The notes under the pieces are model-generated. The model had not been told where the DNA came from and did no database searches. It saw only the letters and a program-made list of their open reading frames with translations. Of a stretch of DNA of 12,067 nucleotides, positions 5,836-12,067 are shown piece after piece (within the stretch, counting starts at the first letter, position 1; each line of letters begins with the position of its first letter). The stretch is from Bacteroidota bacterium (lineage in GTDB: Bacteria; Bacteroidota; Bacteroidia; Bacteroidales; VadinHA17): positions 1 through 12,067 of the forward strand of contig DAOVQI010000051.1 of the NCBI GenBank assembly GCA_030628785.1. The letters are read 5' to 3'. Position numbers and translations under genes: made by a program.

Positions 5836-7296
5836 TTATTTCTCCGGAAGAGCTTTTAAGGTTTCTACCATGAATTCCCAGAATCTTTTAACAGTTTCAA
5901 TGTTCACTTTTTCATCCGGTGAGTGGGGGTAACGAATGGTTGGACCCAATGAAATCATATCCAGGTTAGGATAAACACCACCTATTATACCACATTCAAG
6001 GCCTGCATGAATTGCTCTGATTTCCGGAATCTTACCGAATTTTTTATTATATACTTCCTGCATGAGCTTTAAAACGGGAGAATCAAGGTTTGGCTTCCAT
6101 CCCTGATATTCTCCGTCGAAATAAATTTCAGCTCCGGCAAGCTCAAAAACACTGGTAAACATATTCTTCAGATCCTCTTTAGCTGAATCGACTGAACTTC
6201 GTAATAAACATTGAATTGTTATCTCACCATTTTCAGATTTAATGATAGCAAGATTGGTTGATGTTTCAACCAGCCCTTTCATATCATTACTCATACGGAT
6301 AACCCCATTCGGACAGGCATAAACCGAATCGAATAATCTCTGCTGAGTATCTTCATCAATCAGGCTGGCTGGTTTATCGGTTTGAACGGCTTCAAATTTC
6401 AGATCCGGATCAATTGTTGCCAGTTCCTTCTTATAAACCGCCTCCATTTCCTTTACACAGGCAATAAAATCTTTTTCATTCTTGCCGTGAACAGTAACTA
6501 TAGCAAATGATTCACGGGGAATGGCATTTCGTAGATCTCCGCCTGTGATACCCGCCAAACGCAATCCATGTTTCTTAGATGCATGCCAGAGATACCGGTT
6601 AAGGATTTTATTTGAATTTCCCTTTTCAAGCGGTATATCAATTCCGGAATGCCCACCCTTCAAACCTGAAACAACCAGCATAAAGGCGACATGTCCTGCC
6701 GGGACAGGTTCCTCCGTATATTTAAACTTTATATTTGCATTGGCGCCTCCTGCGCAACCCACATACAGCTCACCCTCATCTTCAGAATCCATATTAATTA
6801 ATATATCCCCATCCAAGACTCCTGGTTTTAAACCGAAAGCTCCCGTCATGCCTGTCTCTTCATCAATGGTAAATAAAGCCTCGACAGGTCCGTGAGGTAT
6901 ATCTTTCGATTCCAGAATAGCCATTGCTGCCGCAATCCCCATTCCATTGTCTGACCCTAAAGTGGTTCCTTTTGCCGTCACCCATTCACCATCAACGTAG
7001 GCATCGATGGGATCTTTTTCAAAATCATGGTCCGTATCGCTGTTTTTTTGAGGGACCATATCAAGGTGTCCCTGTAAAATCACACCTTTCCGGTTTTCCA
7101 TACCGGATGTTGCCGGTTTTTTTATGATCACATTTCCAACTTCATCAACGATTGTTTCAAGACCCAGATGTTCTCCAAACTTCCTCATAAACTCAATGAT
7201 CTGCCCTTCTTTTTTTGATGGCCTTGGTATCTGGGTAATACTATAGAAATGTTTCCATAAAACCCGTGGTTCGAGATTTTGAATTTCTTTGCTCAT
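5836..7296 (-). CDS. pepD: Aminoacyl-histidine dipeptidase (M20C, PepD-like)
   Basis: A 486-residue cytosolic zinc dipeptidase of family M20, close to the usual PepD length. The di-metal and catalytic residues are visible: QGHLDM (H77 ligand, D79 catalytic), LGSDNGMG (D116 bridging ligand), DEETGM (E146 general base, E147 ligand), NMDSED (D170) and RYPHSPDE (H458). These match the Vibrio PepD set as I recall it (H80, D82, D119, E149, E150, D173, H461) at a constant offset of three. The inserted dimerisation/lid domain, with GLKGGHSG (211-218), occupies roughly 185-390. Known of the family: hydrolyses Xaa-His and a broad range of other unsubstituted dipeptides. It follows the MFS transporter gene after only 36 bp on the same strand, so the two are probably co-transcribed, the transporter supplying dipeptides. 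Start is the only sensible ATG before LEPRVLWKHF. A hairpin lies just downstream. Confidence 0.93.
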   Translation of the reverse strand: MSKEIQNLEPRVLWKHFYSITQIPRPSKKEGQIIEFMRKFGEHLGLETIVDEVGNVIIKKPATSGMENRKGVILQGHLDMVPQKNSDTDHDFEKDPIDAYVDGEWVTAKGTTLGSDNGMGIAAAMAILESKDIPHGPVEALFTIDEETGMTGAFGLKPGVLDGDILINMDSEDEGELYVGCAGGANANIKFKYTEEPVPAGHVAFMLVVSGLKGGHSGIDIPLEKGNSNKILNRYLWHASKKHGLRLAGITGGDLRNAIPRESFAIVTVHGKNEKDFIACVKEMEAVYKKELATIDPDLKFEAVQTDKPASLIDEDTQQRLFDSVYACPNGVIRMSNDMKGLVETSTNLAIIKSENGEITIQCLLRSSVDSAKEDLKNMFTSVFELAGAEIYFDGEYQGWKPNLDSPVLKLMQEVYNKKFGKIPEIRAIHAGLECGIIGGVYPNLDMISLGPTIRYPHSPDEKVNIETVKRFWEFMVETLKALPEK

Positions 7297-7332
7297 ATTA
7301 ATATATTTTAAAAATTATGTAACAACAACATT

Positions 7333-8733
7333 TTATTCAGGTTTTACACCCGAAGGTAATTCAAGTCCGTATTTATCGATTTTATCCCTTTTTCTTAACT
7401 GGTTGGCAAGAAAAATTGCAATGACTCCTAAAATTACCAGCATAAATATCGGTACAGTATAATTATAATTCATTTCATCGGCCCTGATAGCATCAATGTT
7501 ACCTCTGTTAGCCAGATCCAATACTTTGCCTATTCCCCAGAAGAAAAGTGCCAATCCTACATTCTGGATGGTGAACATCATTGCATAAGCGGTACCCAAA
7601 CGGCTTTCGACAACGATTTTTGCAACCGAAGGCCACATGGCTGCCGGAACAAGTGAGAAAGCAATTCCAAGCGACAATAAACCGATATAGCCCAAAGTTA
7701 AATTCTGGAAAACAGACAGGGATAGATGAGCAAATATCAACAACAGGGAACCAAGGATCATCAGGGATGCAGCTTTTCCTTTTTTATCAACAATTCTTCC
7801 AAAAATCGGCGTAAAAAGGATGGTGCCGAGAGGTATCAAACTTGCCACTTTGGGGCCGTTGGAAAAAATGGCACCCAGCCATTTACGGAAAGATTCACCG
7901 CTCATATCCGGAAATTCGGAAGTTAAACCGAATTTATTCACCAGAAGGTCCGGTGCGTACTGGATGAATGGAAATACAGCAGCATAGAAAGAAACACAAA
8001 GTAAAGCGATTAAAATAAACGACCTGTTTTTCAGCAGCTTAACCAGATCTTCAAGTCTGAATTTTTCTTCATCTCTCTGCTCACCAGCTATAGCAGCTTT
8101 CTGCTTATCAATGCGGACATCAAAAATTAAATGGATCAGGAAAGCTAAAAGACCAAGAGCAATTAAAGTACCGGCAAAAGCAACAGCCGGGGCAACAGTA
8201 CCACCGGCAATATCAATGGATAATGCCATCCCTAAAGCCGAACCAAAACGGCCAAAACCCATATTGATACCAAATGCCAATGCAAGTTCATGACCTTTGA
8301 ACCATTTTACAATTGTTTTGCTTATGGTAACACAGGTGACTTCCAAACCCGGACCGAATAATAACCTGCCAGTCATCATTATGATTAACTGTGTCTTGGG
8401 ATTGTCAGACACCAGGCCGCTGGCTCCCAGCCAGTTAAGAAATGCGCCCAGCAAAGCAAGTGATCCGAATAAAGTCCCGGCTAACCGTATGCCCCATTTA
8501 TCCAGTATAATACCTCCAATAATAATTCCACCAACCAGGTTTAACCATGTTGTTGAGCTGATTAACAGTCCGAAATCACTACTACTGAAATGCAACTGTG
8601 ATTCCATCAAACCCTTAAGACCTGAATAAAAATCCTGAAACCAGTAAGTCGCAAACATCAGAAGGCTAATTAAAACTAAAACAGTCCACCTGGCAGCGGC
8701 CGAATCCCTTAACGTTTTCTTTACTTCATCCAT
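7333..8733 (-). CDS. MFS transporter, MFSD1-like, putative dipeptide transporter
   Basis: A 466-residue inner-membrane protein with about 12 hydrophobic segments. Two copies of MFS motif A lie between TM2/TM3 (GGIILDKWGIRLAG, 73-86) and TM8/TM9 (FGRIVDKKGK, 311-320). A charged central loop runs about 205-235. The stretch with GPGLEV (127-132), WFKGHELALAFG (144-155) and GRFGS (161-165) resembles animal MFSD1, as does TAYAMMFTIQNVGLALF (381-397). In MFSD1 I recall a substrate-contacting Glu and Arg 31 residues apart (E150/R181); E131 and R162 here have the same spacing. MFSD1 has been described as a lysosomal dipeptide transporter. With pepD 36 bp downstream, dipeptide uptake is the best guess, but substrate and coupling are inferred. 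Start ATG at 8733; upstream DNA is AT-rich with no clear Bacteroidota promoter. Confidence 0.85.
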   Translation of the reverse strand: MDEVKKTLRDSAAARWTVLVLISLLMFATYWFQDFYSGLKGLMESQLHFSSSDFGLLISSTTWLNLVGGIIIGGIILDKWGIRLAGTLFGSLALLGAFLNWLGASGLVSDNPKTQLIIMMTGRLLFGPGLEVTCVTISKTIVKWFKGHELALAFGINMGFGRFGSALGMALSIDIAGGTVAPAVAFAGTLIALGLLAFLIHLIFDVRIDKQKAAIAGEQRDEEKFRLEDLVKLLKNRSFILIALLCVSFYAAVFPFIQYAPDLLVNKFGLTSEFPDMSGESFRKWLGAIFSNGPKVASLIPLGTILFTPIFGRIVDKKGKAASLMILGSLLLIFAHLSLSVFQNLTLGYIGLLSLGIAFSLVPAAMWPSVAKIVVESRLGTAYAMMFTIQNVGLALFFWGIGKVLDLANRGNIDAIRADEMNYNYTVPIFMLVILGVIAIFLANQLRKRDKIDKYGLELPSGVKPE

Positions 8734-8932
8734 AAGATTATATTTTTAATTAAACTATTAATATGCTTTAACCATTTTGTTTTCAAGTGTCTCTTCTTAT
8801 TTGTTATAAGTTATTGGTTATAGGTTATAGGATAAGCTTTTTTGATACACCCGTTATTTGCGCCGAATGTGATATAGATCTATTCGTCAACGATGGCAGT
8901 TTCGGCGCTTATTTAGGTATTATCTGTTTCTA
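8734..8932. other. Spacer upstream of the transporter gene, 3' exon side of the intron
   Basis: AT-rich, with 'ttataagttattggttatagg' type repeats (about 8802-8832). It also holds an inverted repeat GCGCCGAA (8860-8867) / TTCGGCGC (8901-8908) enclosing the 10-bp palindrome ATAGATCTAT (8874-8883). No gene is seen. The group II intron ends at about 8933, so this is the sequence the intron interrupted on that side. Confidence 0.55.
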
Positions 8933-8934
8933 AT

Positions 8935-9001
8935 CGGGTAGGAAGCGGCTCACGCCGCTGTCCCCCCACACCACCCGGCATACTCAATCGTACCAAGGCG
9001 G
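8935..9001 (-). ncRNA. Group II intron domains V and VI
   Basis: Domain V (9001 down to 8971) starts CCGCC with the CGC triad, pairs with GGGTGG, continues with GG/CC, has a two-base bulge (TG), then TAC/GTA closing a GATTGA loop; there is one extra bulged T compared with a typical domain V. Domain VI follows with GCGGC-gtga-GCCGC and a terminal CCTACCC containing the likely branch-point A. Both sit directly after the maturase stop codon, as expected. Confidence 0.75.
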
Positions 9002-9014
9002 TTTCCATTAACTT

Positions 9015-10436
9015 TTACACCTTCAATCTCAGATAAAAAGATTGTAACCCAAGTTGGGCAAACCAGTTAAGATTCATAGCATGGCTAACAGCGATTTTCT
9101 TAGACATGCTCCACCAGCCCTGTGAGTACATAACAACATTCCAGCATTTTTGCTCCGGGATGTCAAAACTACGGAGAAGCTTAAAGATGGTGTAGCGTCT
9201 GCCACACTGTTTAAGCCTGTAACATCTTAGCTTTCTTCGTATCCAACCATCAAGTTCACTAAACGTGGATAACCATGTGTTGGCCAAGCGAAAATAATTT
9301 GTCCAGCCGATTATGACTAAGTTTAGTTCCTTAATAACCTGTTCGAACTTCACACCCCGATTCCTGCGGGTTATCTCCTTTATCCTGTCCTTTAGGCGGT
9401 CTATGGATTTATCTGCAACCCTTATCCCTCCTTCCGGCAGTAAAGTGTATCCCAGGAATTTTACCCCGGAACAGTGCCTGACGCCACTCTTTGCATTGTT
9501 GACTTTTAGTTTCAACTTCTTTTCAATGAATTTTACTATTGAGGTCAATACTCGCTCTCCTGCTTTTCTGCTCTTGACATAAATATTACAATCATCAGCA
9601 TACCGGCAGAAGCTATGGCCCCGGCTTTCCAACTCCTTATCCAGTTCGTCTAAAACAATATTGGACAATAGTGGTGATAGCGGGCCTCCTTGCGGTGTGC
9701 CTGCTATTCGCTGTTCTGTCAGCCCTCCTTCCATCATTCCGGCTTTTAAATATGCATTGATTAGTCGCAGGAGCCTTTTGTCTCCTATTCCTTTGCTAAG
9801 TCTTTGCATCAGTCGGTCGTGGTTTATCTTATCGAAGAACTTCTCCAAGTCTATATCCACTACCCACTCCTTGCCTTCCTGTATGTACTTTGAGGCTTGT
9901 CGTATGGCTTGGTGCGCATTCCGTCCCGGTCGGAACCCGTAGCTACTTTCGCTGAAAATCGACTCGTAATAGCGACTCAGTTCCTGATGGATAGCCTGCT
10001 GGATAAGTCGGTCTGTGACCGTTGGGATACCCAATACCCTTGTTCCCCCGTCGGGTTTCCGGATTTCTACCCTGCGTACTGCACTTACTTCGTATTTCTC
10101 CGTAAGAAGCAATTCCCGTAGGGTGTCTATGTGCTTCCCAAACCGTTGTCGCAGTTCCTCCGTCTCCATTCCGTCTACCCCGCTGCTGCCTCCATTTTCT
10201 AACACTTGTTCATACGCTCTAATCAGGTTTCCATAATCTACAATCTTTTCTAATAAATTTTCGGTTAAGGTTCGCTGTCTCTCCAATAGCGATAGCAATT
10301 CAACTCCAGTCAAGGTTTTCGTGCTGGTGCTGCCAGTCGGTGTCCCTGTTGGTTCTCCTGCCTGCCAAGCAAATAACTTTAATTGTTGGCCTGCTTCGTT
10401 TTTCTGCTGCATTTTGCTTTTACGCATTGTTGACAC
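9015..10436 (-). CDS. ltrA: Group II intron-encoded reverse transcriptase/maturase
   Basis: A 473-residue protein from a GTG at 10436; an ATG three codons in (10427) is at least as likely, since neither has an ideally spaced ribosome-binding site. RT motifs in order: a basic RKPDGGTRVLGIP (127-138), SSYGFRPGRNAHQAI (164-178), DIDLEKFFD (194-202, catalytic Asp), GTPQGGPLSPLLSNI (246-260) and RYADDCNIYV (278-287, YADD active site), then NAKSGVRHC and KFLGY. The maturase (X) domain includes GWTNYFRLA and the Trp-rich tail with SQGWWSMSKK. No HNH endonuclease domain follows, and the protein ends about 14 bp before intron domain V. Known role: it binds the intron RNA, helps splicing, and copies the intron at new sites by target-primed reverse transcription. 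The frame is intact, so the intron may be active. Confidence 0.95.
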   Translation of the reverse strand: MSTMRKSKMQQKNEAGQQLKLFAWQAGEPTGTPTGSTSTKTLTGVELLSLLERQRTLTENLLEKIVDYGNLIRAYEQVLENGGSSGVDGMETEELRQRFGKHIDTLRELLLTEKYEVSAVRRVEIRKPDGGTRVLGIPTVTDRLIQQAIHQELSRYYESIFSESSYGFRPGRNAHQAIRQASKYIQEGKEWVVDIDLEKFFDKINHDRLMQRLSKGIGDKRLLRLINAYLKAGMMEGGLTEQRIAGTPQGGPLSPLLSNIVLDELDKELESRGHSFCRYADDCNIYVKSRKAGERVLTSIVKFIEKKLKLKVNNAKSGVRHCSGVKFLGYTLLPEGGIRVADKSIDRLKDRIKEITRRNRGVKFEQVIKELNLVIIGWTNYFRLANTWLSTFSELDGWIRRKLRCYRLKQCGRRYTIFKLLRSFDIPEQKCWNVVMYSQGWWSMSKKIAVSHAMNLNWFAQLGLQSFYLRLKV

Positions 10437-10851
10437 TTACCTTTGTTAATAGATTTGGGCCTTCCCGGTAATTACATCCCGGTACTATGCCCGCTGCTGA
10501 CTCCTTTACGTCTGTCGTCTACCGGTTTCCCGCTAGCCTATCCGGTTTCCCGGAACTCGTAAAGGTCTCCCGGGGTAAGTAGTAAATCTTTCCATTTGTT
10601 ATGCCAGATTTACCCCTTCCTCTTCCGAATGGCTTTTGGGCTTCCTGATTCATGGTTCAGTTACCCAGAGGAACAGGCCTTTTATCCGGTTTCTGTTCGT
10701 CATAACAAATGTTTGCCTACGGCTTCCTTCAGATTCCCGGTCACCCAGGACACCCTTGCTTTCGGCTATAAGATTCCGGCCATTACGGCTCCTTAGGGAC
10801 TAAGGGTCGTTAAACCCTGCACCCGTTAGACTTACTACATGCCCGGCACAC
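10437..10851 (-). ncRNA. Group II intron 5' structured RNA (domains I to IV)
   Basis: This 415-bp stretch between the GTGTG 5' end and the maturase start has no coding signal on the minus strand and is dense in complementary segments such as CGACCCTTAG/CTAAGGAG and CCCGGT/ACCGGG. A plus-strand open frame at 10596-10796 is a shadow of the RNA structure. EBS/IBS pairings were not resolved by eye. Confidence 0.75.
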
Positions 10852-11263
10852 CAATAATCGAACCTCTCCGAGGTTCAAATTATGATGATATTCCATCCCT
10901 TGTTTCAAATCGTTTGAACCAGAAAATACTCTACAATGCTTTTGTATAAAGAATTTCTCCAAAGGAGTCCTATGGACAAAGAACGATTTGTGTGCTTAAC
11001 GCAACACTAGTGAGTCAATATATAAATTATTATATTAGCTTCAGCAACAGAGTATAGATTTAATCTCAGCCCTGAAGGGTTAAACATAAAATCGTAAAAG
11101 TAAAAAAAAAATAAAGGATCAAAACTGTTATGTAACAATCCGCATCCTGTAAAAATTTATTGCGGATTTCAGGAAATATATGAATTAATCTAATTATTTA
11201 TATATCTTGGTATATTTTTTGAGGGAAACCCTATCAAAAAATGTAAACATATTAAACCTGATC
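10852..11263. other. 412-bp spacer between the intron and the thioredoxin-like gene
   Basis: It holds the 5'-exon stem-loop (10860-10876), an alternative pairing partner at 10913-10920, and a 12-codon frame at 10972-11010 preceded by a good AAGGAG. The remainder is an AT-rich tract (11020-11260) that should contain the promoter for the gene at 11264. No exact Bacteroidota -33/-7 pair was found. No recognised gene. Confidence 0.55.
10860..10920. repeat. Mutually exclusive hairpins beside the intron insertion site
   Basis: GAACCTC (10860-10866) pairs with GAGGTTC (10870-10876) around a 3-nt loop. The overlapping GGTTCAAA (10872-10879) pairs perfectly with TTTGAACC (10913-10920). Both cannot form at once. 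The first hairpin is the stem-loop next to which the intron has inserted. Confidence 0.6.
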
Positions 11264-11800
11264 ATGAAAAAATTATTCAGCATATTCGTTCTAGTTCTTG
11301 GTGTCAGTTTAAGCCTGTTATCCCAGGATAATTCAAAAGTTAGATGGTACACATTTGAGCAAGCCGTTGAATTGGCTAAAAAAAATCCCAAGAAACTTTT
11401 TATTGATGTTTATACGGATTGGTGTGGATGGTGCAAAAGAATGGACCAGACAACATTTCAGCATCCGATCATTGCCAGGTATCTGAATGAAAAATTTTAT
11501 CCGGTTAAATTCAATGCCGAATCGACAAAACCGATAGAATTTTCAGGTAAAACCTTTTTAAATGAAGGAGCCGGTAAACAAAGAAGTTCCCATCAACTGG
11601 CTATTGCATTATTACAAGGCAAAATGTCCTATCCCTCGGTAGCCTATATGAATGAGGATTTACAGCTACTTACTGCAGTTCCCGGGTATTACCCTCCTGA
11701 AAATATGGAACCCATTCTGAAATTCTTTGGGGAGGACAGTTACAAAAAAATGCCTTTCGATGAATACCAGAAAAATTTTACAAGCCAGATAAAAAAATAG
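11264..11800 (+). CDS. Secreted thioredoxin-like protein (CGWC)
   Basis: A 178-residue protein with an N-terminal signal peptide (MKKLFSIFVLVLGVSLSLLS, cut likely near residue 20) and a thioredoxin-fold domain. The redox motif is YTDWCGWCKRM (C54, C57) and the likely cis-proline is in SYPSV (P124). The frame is open further upstream, but ATG at 11264 is chosen because the signal peptide begins there. Known of such proteins: periplasmic disulfide reductants or isomerases, with a fast-reacting CxxC and often a narrow client range. The segment between the CxxC and the cis-Pro (about 85-112, Lys/Gln/Ser-rich) is somewhat long. The gene stands alone on the plus strand and runs into a strong terminator four bases after its stop. 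The client is unknown. Confidence 0.88.
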   Translation: MKKLFSIFVLVLGVSLSLLSQDNSKVRWYTFEQAVELAKKNPKKLFIDVYTDWCGWCKRMDQTTFQHPIIARYLNEKFYPVKFNAESTKPIEFSGKTFLNEGAGKQRSSHQLAIALLQGKMSYPSVAYMNEDLQLLTAVPGYYPPENMEPILKFFGEDSYKKMPFDEYQKNFTSQIKK

Positions 11801-11803
11801 AAT

Positions 11804-11839
11804 AAGACCCTTAGGGTTTTTTAAAACCCTAAGGGTCTT
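11804..11839. terminator. Bidirectional terminator shared by convergent genes
   Basis: Stem AAGACCCTTAGGGTTTT (11804-11820) with its complement (11823-11839), followed by T-rich sequence on both sides (CTTTTATAA on plus, CTTATTCTA on minus). It ends the thioredoxin-like gene on plus and the DUF4831-like gene on minus, whose stop codon lies inside the stem. The central 15 nt of the arm equal those at 4693-4707. Confidence 0.85.
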
Positions 11840-12065
11840 TTATAATAAAATTAGAAGGAAGCTGAAGAACTTTCCCAAACTGGTAAATCAGGAATTTCTT
11901 TTTAGCCAGGACATTTTTCCCATCCGTTATCTGAACACGGGCAAGGTCAGGGACACGGTAATACAATTTCGCAATATTTTGTTCCTCTGATTCCTGCACC
12001 AATACGATGGGTTCCAGGGGGTCGGTTTTGCCGGTCCTTGCAACCTCAATGGTAATCGGTCTGCC
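11829..12065 (-). CDS. DUF4831-like protein, C-terminal end (partial)
   Basis: The last 78 residues of a minus-strand gene that enters from beyond the right edge. The frame reads GRPITIEVARTGKTDPLEPI, later KLYYRVPDLARVQITDGK, then LAKKKFLIYQFGKVLQLPSN and ends KDP-stop (TAG at 11831-11829). The pattern 'YYR(I/V)P..A.V.I..G...LA...l.I.QFG.V..LP' resembles the C-terminus of DUF4831 proteins, which as far as I know are restricted to Bacteroidota and of unknown function. The family call is by pattern memory from a fragment; the open frame itself is well supported. The last codons and stop lie within the terminator stem. Confidence 0.65.
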   Translation of the reverse strand, partial: GRPITIEVARTGKTDPLEPIVLVQESEEQNIAKLYYRVPDLARVQITDGKNVLAKKKFLIYQFGKVLQLPSNFIIKDP

Positions 12066-12067
12066 TG

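Larger units (their letters stand above)
8933..10851 (-). mobile_element. Group II intron, full length, possibly subgroup IIC
   Basis: Read on the minus strand, the element begins GTGTGCCGGGC at 10851, matching the GTGYG 5' consensus. It has about 415 bp of structured RNA (domains I to IV), encodes a reverse transcriptase/maturase, and ends with domain V (8971-9001), domain VI and ...CCTACCCGAT at 8933, matching the AY 3' rule. Length is about 1,919 bp. The 5' exon carries a stem-loop (GAACCTC/GAGGTTC) ending 8 nt before the splice site. Insertion after a stem-loop, a CGC triad in domain V and the lack of an endonuclease domain are features of group IIC introns; the class was not tested. It sits between genes and does not interrupt a recognisable coding sequence. 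The exact ends are inferred from consensus, not from an uninterrupted site. Confidence 0.85.

Noticed and set aside
10596..10796. Plus-strand open frame inside the intron
   Set aside because: It lies in the structured 5' RNA of the group II intron and has no protein features.
10791..10809. CCTTAGGGACTAAGGGTC as a third copy of the terminator stem
   Set aside because: Similar by eye but only part of the arm matches and it lies inside intron domain I, where such pairings are expected.

Overview
The window looks like a chromosomal segment of an anaerobic Bacteroidota, probably Bacteroidales/Marinilabiliales-like. The evidence is a SusD/RagB C-terminus at the left edge, a probable DUF4831-type C-terminus at the right edge, weak ribosome-binding sites, AT-rich intergenic DNA full of palindromes and 'ttataactt'-type repeats, and an oxygen-sensitive glycyl radical enzyme. 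Two genes are visible only as cut-off ends: the SusD-like protein (2-178, +) and the DUF4831-like protein (11829-12065, -).

Left part (175-3812, minus strand): a glycyl radical enzyme and its radical-SAM activase. The 788-residue enzyme is identified as trans-4-hydroxy-L-proline dehydratase (HypD). Every active-site residue I can recall for the Clostridioides difficile enzyme is present at a constant offset of two. The activase (HypE-like, 265 aa, GTG start) has one CX3CX2C cluster motif and no ferredoxin-like insert. A 473-bp low-complexity, palindrome-bearing spacer separates the two genes. hypD meets the SusD-like gene tail to tail with a 4-bp overlap.

Middle (3813-5835): about 1.25 kb without a convincing gene, containing several related imperfect palindromes and a strong bidirectional terminator. 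It is followed by an ORF6N-domain DNA-binding protein whose 5' end carries a near-perfect 33-nt inverted repeat.

Right-middle (5836-8733, minus strand): a two-gene unit. An MFSD1-like major facilitator transporter lies 36 bp upstream of an M20C aminoacyl-histidine dipeptidase (PepD). Together they suggest dipeptide import followed by cytosolic hydrolysis. With HypD/HypE, the window could serve use of collagen- or plant-wall-derived hydroxyproline peptides; that link is inference.

Right part (8933-12067): a full-length group II intron (about 1.92 kb, minus strand) with GTGTG at its 5' end, an intron-encoded reverse transcriptase/maturase without an endonuclease domain, a domain V with a CGC triad, and a domain VI ending CCTACCCGAT. 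A stem-loop lies directly upstream of the 5' splice site. Beyond it are a 412-bp spacer, a secreted thioredoxin-like protein (11264-11800, +), and a terminator whose stem duplicates the one at 4693-4726. No CRISPR array, tRNA, rRNA or DNA transposon was seen. The most interesting points are the HypD/HypE pair in a Bacteroidota context, the MFSD1-like transporter plus dipeptidase pairing, and the dense family of interspersed palindromes.
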